From contig JAOPTR010000001.1 in assembly GCA_051531935.1 (NCBI GenBank), forward strand, positions 124,001 through 188,000: a stretch of 64,000 nt of DNA. Reading direction: 5' to 3'. Shown here one piece after another: positions 17,293 through 25,286 of this stretch. The notes beneath the pieces were generated by a model. The model had not been told where the DNA came from, did no database searches, and saw nothing but the letters and a program-made list of their open reading frames with translations. Positions within the stretch are counted from its first letter, which is position 1; the number at the start of each line of letters is the position of its first letter. Origin of the DNA: OCS116 sp051531935 (GTDB lineage: Bacteria; Pseudomonadota; Alphaproteobacteria; Rhizobiales; OSC116). The position numbers were made by a program, and so were the translations under genes.

Positions 17293-18588
17293 TTATGCTT
17301 TAGCTTCTGCAGCTGCCATTTCGGCAGCTTCTTCAGCAGCCCCCTCGGCACCTAGCACAGCTTCAGAAATACTGTTTGGCAATGGTTTGGTTTTCTCTAT
17401 CAGCCCAAGAACAGGCAAGATAACAACAAAGAAACCGAAATAATAAATAGTACCAATGCGTGAAATGATAAGATTTGTAACACCATGAATGCCCAAGAAA
17501 TCATCGGTTGTATTCACTTGACCTAAATAGCCTAGTAGCAAGCCATTAAACACAAACAACCAGAAGAAGATACGGTATGCAGGGCGGAATTTAGCACTAC
17601 GTACTTTTGATGTATCTAACCAAGGCACAACAAACATGATGAGGATGGCACCAAACATGCCCGCAACACCTAGTGCTTTATCAGGAATGGCACGCACGAT
17701 GGCGTAGAATGGAAGGTAATACCATTCTGGCACGATATGCGCTGGTGTTGAAAGTGAGTTCGCCGGAATATAGTTATCTGGATGACCCATAAAGTTTGGA
17801 TTGAAGAATACAAAGTAGAACAACACGATCGCGAATAATACAATGGCGTAAAGATCTTTCATTGTGAAATAAGGATGGAAGCTCATTGTATCTTGCTTAG
17901 TTTTTGGCTCTATGCCCAATGGGTTGTTTGAACCTGGTACATGTAATGCCCAGATATGTAGAATAACCACACCAAGAATAACAAACGGTAATAGATAATG
18001 TAATGAGAAGAAACGGTTTAGAGTTGGATTATCAACTGCAAAACCACCCCAAAGCAATGTACGGATGTCATCGCCAATGAACGGCACAACTTCGAAGAAG
18101 TTGGTAATAACAGTCGCGCCCCAGAAGCTCATTTGCCCCCAAGGAAGCACATAACCCATAAAGCCAGTTGCCATCATTAATAGATAAATAAGCATACCTA
18201 GAAGCCATAATACTTCGCGTGGTGCTTTATATGAGCCATAATACATACCACGAAGGATATGGATATAAACCGCAACGAAGAACATGGAAGCACCATTTGC
18301 ATGGGTATAACGTAGCATCCAACCCCAGTTAACATCGCGCATGATGTGCTCGACAGAGTTAAACGCCATATCGGCATGCGGTGTGTAATGCATCGCAAGA
18401 ATAATACCTGTGACGATTTGTACAATGAGCATAAACATGGCAATACCGCCAAATACCCACCAATAGTTTAAGTTTCTTGGGTTAGGCATAGAAACCGCCG
18501 CACCGTGCATAAGGCTTATGATTGGTAAGCGCTCTTCAAGCCATTTACCAGCATCACTCTTAGGCACATAAGTAGAATGTCCACTCAT
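17293..18588 (-). CDS. petB: Cytochrome b of the bc1 complex
   Basis: This 431-residue membrane protein has the expected b-type helices, the paired heme His residues (MHYTPHADMAF and ALHVPGSNN regions) and the quinol-oxidation loop with PEWYYLPFYAIVRAIP (the PEWY motif). It oxidises ubiquinol and drives the Q cycle. The C-terminus is a Glu/Ala-rich tail beyond the last helix. GGGAG precedes the ATG. It lies 10 nt after petA and 10 nt before petC. Confidence 0.97.
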   Translation of the reverse strand: MSGHSTYVPKSDAGKWLEERLPIISLMHGAAVSMPNPRNLNYWWVFGGIAMFMLIVQIVTGIILAMHYTPHADMAFNSVEHIMRDVNWGWMLRYTHANGASMFFVAVYIHILRGMYYGSYKAPREVLWLLGMLIYLLMMATGFMGYVLPWGQMSFWGATVITNFFEVVPFIGDDIRTLLWGGFAVDNPTLNRFFSLHYLLPFVILGVVILHIWALHVPGSNNPLGIEPKTKQDTMSFHPYFTMKDLYAIVLFAIVLFYFVFFNPNFMGHPDNYIPANSLSTPAHIVPEWYYLPFYAIVRAIPDKALGVAGMFGAILIMFVVPWLDTSKVRSAKFRPAYRIFFWLFVFNGLLLGYLGQVNTTDDFLGIHGVTNLIISRIGTIYYFGFFVVILPVLGLIEKTKPLPNSISEAVLGAEGAAEEAAEMAAAEAKA

Positions 18589-18598
18589 AATTTTCTCC

Positions 18599-19117
18599 CT
18601 AACCTATCTTAATTTTTGTGTCTGAAAGAAATTCATATTTCGGAATTTCCATATTGGTTGGCGCAGGGCCTTTGCGGATACGGCCAGCAGTGTCATAAGC
18701 TGAGTTATGACATGGGCAGAACCAACCATTATATTCACCAGCTTCGCCAAGTGGGATACAACCCAAATGCGTACAAACACCAACCATAATCAACCATTCT
18801 GGCTTTTCGGCACGGGCGCTATCTTCTTCTGGGTCTTTAAGATCTGACATAGGCACATCGACAGCTGCTTGAATTTCGGCTGCTGTTCTGTGACGGATAA
18901 ATACAGGTTTACCACGCCAGTTAACAGTGAGCGATTCGCCTTCACCGACAGTTGAAATATCAACTTCGATAGAAGCAAGGGCTTTAACCGATGCATCTGG
19001 ATTCATTTGGTCGAGCAATGGCCATGCGCCAATGCCTACACCCAACGCGCCAAAAGCGCCTGTTGCGATATATAAAAAGTCGCGGCGACCTGGTTCTTCT
19101 AATTCGCTGTCAGCCAA
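18599..19117 (-). CDS. petA: Rieske iron-sulfur subunit of the bc1 complex
   Basis: This 172-residue protein has a Tat-type N-terminus (RRDFLYIATGAFGALGVG, twin Arg at 11-12) that stays as membrane anchor, and the two 2Fe-2S loops CTHLGCIPLG and CPCHNSAYD. The start is a TTG at 19117, supported by AAGGGA seven bases upstream. No in-frame ATG fits. It is the first gene of petABC. Confidence 0.95.
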   Translation of the reverse strand: MADSELEEPGRRDFLYIATGAFGALGVGIGAWPLLDQMNPDASVKALASIEVDISTVGEGESLTVNWRGKPVFIRHRTAAEIQAAVDVPMSDLKDPEEDSARAEKPEWLIMVGVCTHLGCIPLGEAGEYNGWFCPCHNSAYDTAGRIRKGPAPTNMEIPKYEFLSDTKIKIG

Positions 19118-19389
19118 TATTTTATCCCTTCAACTCATATGCCTGAAACAACAGGCACGTCTTATGCGTAGATTCAAAACAATCCAAACTATATTTATTT
19201 TACTTTTGCCATTGAAAACACACAATGTCTAGAGTCAATCTAATGTTTCCCCCAAAAGGGACTTTTTGTCGCAGTGTTTTTAAACAGAAACCTCTATAAA
19301 ACAACAATAACGGCTCATTTTCATTGTATGTTTAATGCCTAGCCATTAACAAGTACATAATAAATGCAACTATTGACAGGCCACCTTTT

Positions 19390-19863
19390 ATGCATCTAGC
19401 CCTCTACATGCCAGATATACCTCAAAACACTGGCACCATCTTGCGAATGGCCGCTTGCATGGATTTGACTGTACATATTATAGAGCCAACGGGCTTTAGA
19501 ATGGATGCAAAAGGCCTAAAGCGTTCGGGTATGGATTATTTGGCCAAAACCGTAATGCAACGCCATGCCGATTGGCAACAATTTAACCAATGGCGCTTGG
19601 ACCAAGGCAAACGCCTGATTTTGTTAACAACCAAAGCCAGCCGACCTTATTGTGATGTGAAATTTGATGAAAATGACATTTTTCTATTTGGTCGCGAATC
19701 GGTAGGTGTGCCGCAAGAGGTACATGATACCGCCGACGAGCGCATTATAGTGCCGATGAAAAAAGACACCCGCTCACTAAATTTAGCGATGACCACAGCC
19801 TTTATAATGGGCGAATATTTGCGCCAAATGGACGCGTTTCCGAAAGTAGAAATAAATGACTGA
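19390..19863 (+). CDS. trmL: tRNA (cytidine/uridine-34-2'-O)-methyltransferase
   Basis: This 157-residue SPOUT enzyme begins MHLALYMPDIPQNTGTI and has the knot motifs LFGRESVGVPQEVHD and RSLNLAMTTAFIMGEYLRQ. It methylates the wobble ribose of tRNA-Leu species. Its end overlaps hemF by 8 nt. The pet operon on the other side is transcribed the opposite way, leaving a 272-nt shared promoter region (19118-19389) with no other gene that I can see. Confidence 0.93.
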   Translation: MHLALYMPDIPQNTGTILRMAACMDLTVHIIEPTGFRMDAKGLKRSGMDYLAKTVMQRHADWQQFNQWRLDQGKRLILLTTKASRPYCDVKFDENDIFLFGRESVGVPQEVHDTADERIIVPMKKDTRSLNLAMTTAFIMGEYLRQMDAFPKVEIND

Positions 19864-20737
19864 ACAATTGAAACAACAGCAAGAAACCGCTTATGAGTGG
19901 TTTCAAAATTTACAAAGCCAGATTATCGAAGCCTTTGAGGCCATTGAAACCGATTATCTTGGACAGGGTGATGAATTGCCGATTGGTAAATTTGAGCGCA
20001 CACCATGGCAGCGTAAACAAGATGGCATCGCCGATGCGGGTGGTGGCACAATGGCTATGATGAGTGGCCGCGTTTTTGAAAAAGTGGGCGTTCATGTATC
20101 TTGCGTAAAAGGGAAGTTTTTGGGTGATTTTGCCAAGCAAATTGACGGCACGGATGACGACCCAAGCTTTTGGGCTGCGGGAATATCGCTTATTGCGCAT
20201 ATGCATAACCCAAATGTGCCTGCGGTTCATATGAATACGCGTTTTGTAGTGACCAGTAAAAACTGGTTTGGTGGTGGAGGTGATTTAACGCCTTTGCTCG
20301 CGGAGCGCCGCACGCAAGACGATGTTGATACTATTGATTTTCATGCTGCCATGCAGGAAGCATGTGAGGCGCATGAAGTGGCTGATTATGGCCGCTATAA
20401 AAAATGGTGTGATGACTATTTTTATCTACCGCATCGCAAAGAGCAACGTGGCACGGGCGGAATATTTTACGACAAATTAAATTCGGGTGATTGGGATGCA
20501 GATTTTGCGTTCACCCAAGATGTTGGTAAACAATTTTTGAGCATTTACCCTAAATTGGTGCGCAGGAATATGGGCTTAGAATGGACACCAGAACAACGTG
20601 AGGCACAGCTAATACAGCGCGGGCGTTATGTTGAGTTTAACTTATTGCATGACAGAGGCACAATATTTGGGCTTAAAACTGGTGGCAATATAAATTCTAT
20701 TCTTTCATCTATGCCGCCTGTTGTAAAATGGCCTTGA
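19856..20737 (+). CDS. hemF: Oxygen-dependent coproporphyrinogen III oxidase
   Basis: This 293-residue protein matches HemF: GGGTMAMMSGRVFEKVGV, the central HMNTRFVVTSKNWFGGGGD signature, RKEQRGTGGIFYD and RGRYVEFNLLHDRGT. It decarboxylates coproporphyrinogen III to protoporphyrinogen IX using O2, which shows aerobic heme synthesis and fits the nearby bc1 genes. It overlaps trmL by 8 nt. Confidence 0.97.
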   Translation: MTEQLKQQQETAYEWFQNLQSQIIEAFEAIETDYLGQGDELPIGKFERTPWQRKQDGIADAGGGTMAMMSGRVFEKVGVHVSCVKGKFLGDFAKQIDGTDDDPSFWAAGISLIAHMHNPNVPAVHMNTRFVVTSKNWFGGGGDLTPLLAERRTQDDVDTIDFHAAMQEACEAHEVADYGRYKKWCDDYFYLPHRKEQRGTGGIFYDKLNSGDWDADFAFTQDVGKQFLSIYPKLVRRNMGLEWTPEQREAQLIQRGRYVEFNLLHDRGTIFGLKTGGNINSILSSMPPVVKWP

Positions 20738-20751
20738 GCTAGAATTACAAT

Positions 20752-21927
20752 TTAATTAACCAGCGCGAGTAACTCGGTTTTGGTTGGCTTGAAATTATGT
20801 TCAAGCCAATGAGCCTCGAGCTGTTTAATTTGTTGCCCCATTATGGGCCCTGCTTTGAGCCCAAGAGCGAATAAATCGCCACCCTTGACGGGAAAAACTG
20901 GAATTTCGAATTGCTCGACGCTGCTAATTTTGGCTCTTAGATCAGACAATTTAAAATTCGTTTCTGCAGCGAAATGAATGAGATTATCGATCACTATTTC
21001 AGCCCCCCAAACATAAACATTTTTAAATAAATCTTGCTCGTCCATCGTCAGTATATCAGGCAAGTGATTCATTTGATTCAGTATTTTTTGATCTTTGTTT
21101 GAGATTTTCAAAATGGTCGCGATGTTTTTAACGCTTAAATTTGGAAATGATAGTCTGAATCGAATCAACCAGATATTATCATTACTTAATCCAGTGTTTT
21201 GTAGATATGATAAGGAATTAAGTTGAATGGATGATTTGAATATTTCATCAAATATTTTGCATTCCGTCATAAGTTGCAATGCGCGAATTAGAAATTCACT
21301 TTCAAACACGCGCTTAAATTCTGCAAGGATACGTTCGGCCGATAATTGGCCTAGCCCGCCTACTAAATGCGGGATTTGTGAATAGTCAGTTTCATCAGTC
21401 ACCAAGTCGAACCTTGCGATGAACCTAAAATAGCGCAAGATACGTAAATAGTCTTCTTCGATGCGTTGTTTCGCATTGCCAATGAATTTAATTTTTCTGT
21501 TTTTTAAGTCTTCAATGCCTGTATTTAGCGGGTCAAAAACTTGACCATCCGCACCCATATAAAGAGCGTTCATGGTAAAGTCCCGTCGCATGGCATCCAA
21601 TTTGAAACTTGTGCCATAGATAACTTTGGCGTGGCGGCCATCGGTTTCGACATCTTGCCTTAATGCAGTGACTTCGAACAATTGCTTGCCCAAAATTAAC
21701 GTTAAAGTGCCATATTTGACGCCTGTTTCGATATATCTTATGCCGTTACTCTGGGCGATTTTCATCAATTGCGCGGGAGTGTGGGTGGAGCAAAAATCAA
21801 TATCTCCAATGGCAACACCCAATAAATGATCGCGCACAGCACCACCAACAATGCGCCCTTCCCCACCATTTTGGGCAAGTAGCTTAAAGACTTTTTGTAC
21901 ATTTGAGTTTTTTAGCCAATTAGGCAT
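20752..21927 (-). CDS. CCA-adding tRNA nucleotidyltransferase/poly(A) polymerase family
   Basis: This 391-residue protein has the nucleotidyltransferase core GRIVGGAVRDHLLGVAIGDIDF, with the two catalytic Asp residues, and the RRDFTMNALYM motif. Next come the RNA-binding helices. It adds or repairs the tRNA 3' CCA end. The frame opens at a TTG at 21975, but the ATG at 21927 starts at the expected distance from the core. It is the last gene of a five-gene unit with DUF6111, NUDIX, DUF1285 and GNAT genes. Confidence 0.92.
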   Translation of the reverse strand: MPNWLKNSNVQKVFKLLAQNGGEGRIVGGAVRDHLLGVAIGDIDFCSTHTPAQLMKIAQSNGIRYIETGVKYGTLTLILGKQLFEVTALRQDVETDGRHAKVIYGTSFKLDAMRRDFTMNALYMGADGQVFDPLNTGIEDLKNRKIKFIGNAKQRIEEDYLRILRYFRFIARFDLVTDETDYSQIPHLVGGLGQLSAERILAEFKRVFESEFLIRALQLMTECKIFDEIFKSSIQLNSLSYLQNTGLSNDNIWLIRFRLSFPNLSVKNIATILKISNKDQKILNQMNHLPDILTMDEQDLFKNVYVWGAEIVIDNLIHFAAETNFKLSDLRAKISSVEQFEIPVFPVKGGDLFALGLKAGPIMGQQIKQLEAHWLEHNFKPTKTELLALVN

Positions 21928-22051
21928 TAAGTTCACCACATAATGGGAAGAGTTAAATAAGATAGGTGAGTTCAAACCAATTTTAAGAGCATATTATCCT
22001 ATGCCCCCAAATGCTTTATTGTGCGCTCAAGGCTTTGAATACTAAATAAAA

Positions 22052-22312
22052 TCACTCAAAATGAGCGGGAATATCGACACCATCAACTACTTTTGCGGGA
22101 ACATATATGCCGCCAAGGTCTTTGCTATCAAGACTTGAAAGGTAAACAGCACCTAGCCCCATGCACACGACACCAAGGCCAATTAGGATTGCCAAGACAC
22201 GACGATTGAGTGCTTCGATTGCGCGTTTTTTATGAAAAATACGTACATATAATAAAAACAAAATAATTGGTGCAAAAAACACAATGATTTCGACAATAAC
22301 AAAACGTCCCAT
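22052..22312 (-). CDS. DUF6111 family small membrane protein
   Basis: This 86-residue protein has two hydrophobic helices (residues about 5-23 and 40-60) and the C-terminal motif GGIYVPAKVVDGVDIPAHFE, typical of DUF6111. Alphaproteobacteria often keep this gene beside the CCA transferase and NUDIX genes, as here. No function is known. It begins 8 nt after the NUDIX gene. Confidence 0.75.
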   Translation of the reverse strand: MGRFVIVEIIVFFAPIILFLLYVRIFHKKRAIEALNRRVLAILIGLGVVCMGLGAVYLSSLDSKDLGGIYVPAKVVDGVDIPAHFE

Positions 22313-22320
22313 ATGACACC

Positions 22321-22923
22321 TTAATCTTTAAATCTGTTGGCTAGATTTTTGAGCATACCTGCTGTGGCACCCCAAATTACATAATCTTTATACTCTAATA
22401 CATAAAATCTACGGTCTTTACCAAGCCAATTTTTACTATTCATCTTATAGTTATCCTCTCTCATTAAAAAATCAAGAGGCACTTCGAATATTTCATCGAC
22501 TTCATTGGGGTCGGCAGTGAGTGCATATCCACTATCTAGAGTGGCAACTATTGGACATATTTTATAACCTGAGCCGATTTGATAAACATCTAGGCAGCCT
22601 AATACATTTACAAATTGCGGGTGTAGGCCGATTTCTTCTTGAGCTTCGCGCAGTGCTGCGGAAGTTGCGTCTTTATCACTTGGCTCCAATTTACCACCTG
22701 GTAGTGAAATTTGCCCTGCATGTTTTTTCATGTGCATAGGACGGCGGGTGAGAATAACCGAAGGTGACGGTTTATCTGTAATGCCAATTAGCACCGCAGC
22801 TTGGCGCAGAGTGATGCCATCCATTGGCCAATCATCGCCTGTTTTGGTGGCAACATTTAGTTTGAAATCTTCGGGGATGTTTTGATGTAGATTGCGTTGC
22901 GCTTTGGCTATAATATTTTGCAT
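22321..22923 (-). CDS. NUDIX CoA pyrophosphatase-like hydrolase
   Basis: This 200-residue protein has a complete Nudix box, GGKLEPSDKDATSAALREAQ followed by EEIGL, with the metal-binding Glu residues (about 76-100). The segment before it (PMHMKKHAGQISLPGGK) has the UPF0035-type sequence common to CoA pyrophosphatases (NudL). It probably cleaves CoA or a related nucleotide diphosphate. It lies 9 nt after the DUF1285 gene. Confidence 0.87.
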   Translation of the reverse strand: MQNIIAKAQRNLHQNIPEDFKLNVATKTGDDWPMDGITLRQAAVLIGITDKPSPSVILTRRPMHMKKHAGQISLPGGKLEPSDKDATSAALREAQEEIGLHPQFVNVLGCLDVYQIGSGYKICPIVATLDSGYALTADPNEVDEIFEVPLDFLMREDNYKMNSKNWLGKDRRFYVLEYKDYVIWGATAGMLKNLANRFKD

Positions 22924-22932
22924 AGATTTAGG

Positions 22933-23484
22933 TTAAACCGTGAACTGTTGCTTGTCACTGATTAAAACAAAGCCATCATCTGTTTCTTGCATGTAATCTG
23001 CGAGTTGGTAGCATAATGCCCGTGTTAGCTTTGCCTCTAAGCCATAGCGGATGGCGATATAGGCCATGAACTGCCCATCATCATGTACAAACCGGATAGG
23101 GTGTTCTTTGCCGACAATAATTTTGCCAGCTAGATTGGTTTGAAAGGCTAATATTTGTTGATCTGCTTGATCAGTGACCAACATATCTATCGCAAGAAAT
23201 GCTGCATCTTCGACTTTAATTTTGATTTTCTCGACGGGGGTGACAAGATAATGGCCGTCATTATGCGCTTTTGAATTTTCGACATCGCGCCATAGGACTG
23301 TGGTGAATAATTTGACTAGTTTTTGGCGTTTGATAGCGCTGCCCATATAGAGCCATTCACCATTGGCTTTGATCTGAATATCCAGCTCACCACAATATTC
23401 AGGGCTCCATCGCTCTACAGGCGCGTGGCCGACATTTTCATAATCGCCAATTTTATCGGCTAATTTCGCTAGAATATCTGTCAT
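22933..23484 (-). CDS. DUF1285 family protein
   Basis: This 183-residue protein matches DUF1285 by the early segment WSPEYCGELDIQIKANGEWLY and GSAIKRQKLVKLFTTVLWRD, which forms a beta sandwich in known members. The function is unknown. Its ATG overlaps the GNAT stop (ATGA), so the two are coupled. The position before a NUDIX hydrolase and CCA transferase is conserved in alphaproteobacteria. Confidence 0.85.
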   Translation of the reverse strand: MTDILAKLADKIGDYENVGHAPVERWSPEYCGELDIQIKANGEWLYMGSAIKRQKLVKLFTTVLWRDVENSKAHNDGHYLVTPVEKIKIKVEDAAFLAIDMLVTDQADQQILAFQTNLAGKIIVGKEHPIRFVHDDGQFMAYIAIRYGLEAKLTRALCYQLADYMQETDDGFVLISDKQQFTV

Positions 23485-24038
23485 GATTGGTTCAACTTTA
23501 ATGGCAATGATTGCGTATCAATAAGTTGCTGTAACGCGCCTTGCTCGAACTCGAAAAATAAAACTCTATCTGGATCGGTCGGTTGAGGATAGTCGATTGC
23601 AGCATGAGGCACACGCTTAAAACCTGCTTTTTGATAATAATCCAAATCGCCAACTAATAAAGTGAATTTCCAAGATTTTTGAGCGGCTACTTGCTGCGCA
23701 ATTTTTAACGTATGTGCCATTAAAAATTTACCCAAACCCAAGCCTTGATGATCTGGGTTAACCGCCAGAGGCCCAAGGAGGAGCGCTTTTTCGCCAGCTA
23801 TATCTAACTGCCAATAGGCAATAGATGCCAGAAGCTCGTTTGTTTTCTGATCGAAAATCACTGCGCTTAATGTGTCTATCTTTTGGCAGGTCTCACGCAA
23901 TTTATAACTTGATTTTGATTTTCTATCTGCACCAAAGGCCATATCTAATAGCTGATTAACTTGCGATTGATGTTTTGGCTTGTAGGCAGTGATGGAGAAT
24001 TGGTCGGCACTTAGCGTGCTAGTAGGAAGGTGATTCAT
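23481..24038 (-). CDS. GNAT family N-acetyltransferase (YhbS-like)
   Basis: This 185-residue protein has the acetyl-CoA motif LLGPLAVNPDHQGLGLGKFLMAHTL, with the Q-x-x-G-x-G turn, and a C-terminal LLVGDLDYYQKAGFKRVP, typical of YhbS-type transferases. The substrate is unknown. It is the first gene of the unit ending with the CCA transferase. A nine-codon ORF with a strong ribosome site precedes it. Confidence 0.83.
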   Translation of the reverse strand: MNHLPTSTLSADQFSITAYKPKHQSQVNQLLDMAFGADRKSKSSYKLRETCQKIDTLSAVIFDQKTNELLASIAYWQLDIAGEKALLLGPLAVNPDHQGLGLGKFLMAHTLKIAQQVAAQKSWKFTLLVGDLDYYQKAGFKRVPHAAIDYPQPTDPDRVLFFEFEQGALQQLIDTQSLPLKLNQS

Positions 24039-24077
24039 GAAGGCGTCCGAAATAATAAATTTAATTGAATAAGCAAA

Positions 24078-24107
24078 TTAAGATTTATTTTTTCGTCGTA
24101 ATAACAT
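24078..24107 (-). CDS. Tiny ORF (9 codons) with strong ribosome site, possible leader peptide
   Basis: The reading frame MLLRRKNKS starts at an ATG at 24107 preceded by TGAGGAG at six bases and stops at 24078, 40 nt before the GNAT gene on the same strand. The ribosome site is the best in the neighbourhood and the peptide is strongly basic. It may be a leader peptide or chance. Confidence 0.35.
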   Translation of the reverse strand: MLLRRKNKS

Positions 24108-24329
24108 GGTCTTCTCCTCAGTTATAAATTGAAATAGCATATATATTTTATAACAACAAGCGATAAGTTTGCGACAATAGTTGAGGGAATGTTGCATTAA
24201 AAGCCAATGATGGCCGTTATTTTTGAATTTGCCACAAAATCATCAACAGTTTTGCAAAAAACATTATTAAACATCACTAATCTCAATTATAGTCAAAATC
24301 TAAATTCTAATTTCCTTTGAAACGTTAAT

Positions 24330-25286
24330 ATGCAAAATTTCAGGCTCGCACATTTTTCGGACATTCATATGCCACCTATGCCCAACCCAACTTTGATTGA
24401 GTTGACGGGGATTCGTATTTTGGGGCTTGGATCTTGGAATATAAGCCGCAAAAAAATTCATAAAGTTGAAGTTTTTAGAGCATTTGAAAAAGACATTAAA
24501 GCCCAAAACATCGATCATTACGCGTTTTCTGGTGATTTGGTGAATATTGCATCACGCGCAGAAGTGCGACGCGCTACAAAATGGCTTAAAGGTTTTGCAC
24601 CTGCCGATAAGATGTCCTATGTGCCTGGCAACCATGACGCTTATACCGAAGAAGCGATTGCCAATATTTTACACCATTGGAAGGACTATATGTTGCCTTG
24701 CGACCATGGTGCTGAATTATTAGCCGATATGGACGTGGAATTATCTGAACAAGTGCCGCATGGGCCGTTTCCATTTGTGCGTATATTTGGACGTGTTGCA
24801 TTGGTGGGCGTGAATTCGGGCGTGGCATCACCGCCATTTATGGCGACTGGTGAGATGGGCGACAAGCAGCTAAAGCGCTTGAACAAAGTATTGGCTTACT
24901 TGAAAAAAGAGGGTTATTTTAGAGTTGTGATGATTCATCACCCGCCATTGCCGCGCTTAACGCCTAATGTGCGTGCGCTTAAAGATGTGGCCGAAATGAA
25001 CTCTATTTTAACAGGTGAAGGCGCTGAATTGGTGCTTTATGGGCATAACCATAAAAACAAAATTACCAATATTAACAATAAATATGGCCCATCATTGGTG
25101 ATTGGCGTGGCATCGGCAACGGCCATTGCCACAAGCCACAAACCTGCTGCAAGCTACAACCAGATTTTGATTGATGAAACCTCAAAAGGGTGGCAAGTAA
25201 ATTTATTAAAGCGCGAATATATTGCACAGCATAATAAATTTGAAGAAACAGATGTAACCCCCTTGGGCTTTTGGCATTTTAGCTAA
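24330..25286 (+). CDS. Calcineurin-like metallophosphoesterase
   Basis: This 318-residue protein has all five metal-site motifs of the family: SDIHMP, SGDLVN, GNHD, HHPPLPR and YGHNHKN. The substrate could be a cyclic nucleotide, lipid or nucleotide diphosphate ester. A second phosphoesterase gene at 36388 is only distantly similar. It is transcribed away from the GNAT operon and converges with uvrB, meeting it at 25286/25287. Confidence 0.88.
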   Translation: MQNFRLAHFSDIHMPPMPNPTLIELTGIRILGLGSWNISRKKIHKVEVFRAFEKDIKAQNIDHYAFSGDLVNIASRAEVRRATKWLKGFAPADKMSYVPGNHDAYTEEAIANILHHWKDYMLPCDHGAELLADMDVELSEQVPHGPFPFVRIFGRVALVGVNSGVASPPFMATGEMGDKQLKRLNKVLAYLKKEGYFRVVMIHHPPLPRLTPNVRALKDVAEMNSILTGEGAELVLYGHNHKNKITNINNKYGPSLVIGVASATAIATSHKPAASYNQILIDETSKGWQVNLLKREYIAQHNKFEETDVTPLGFWHFS

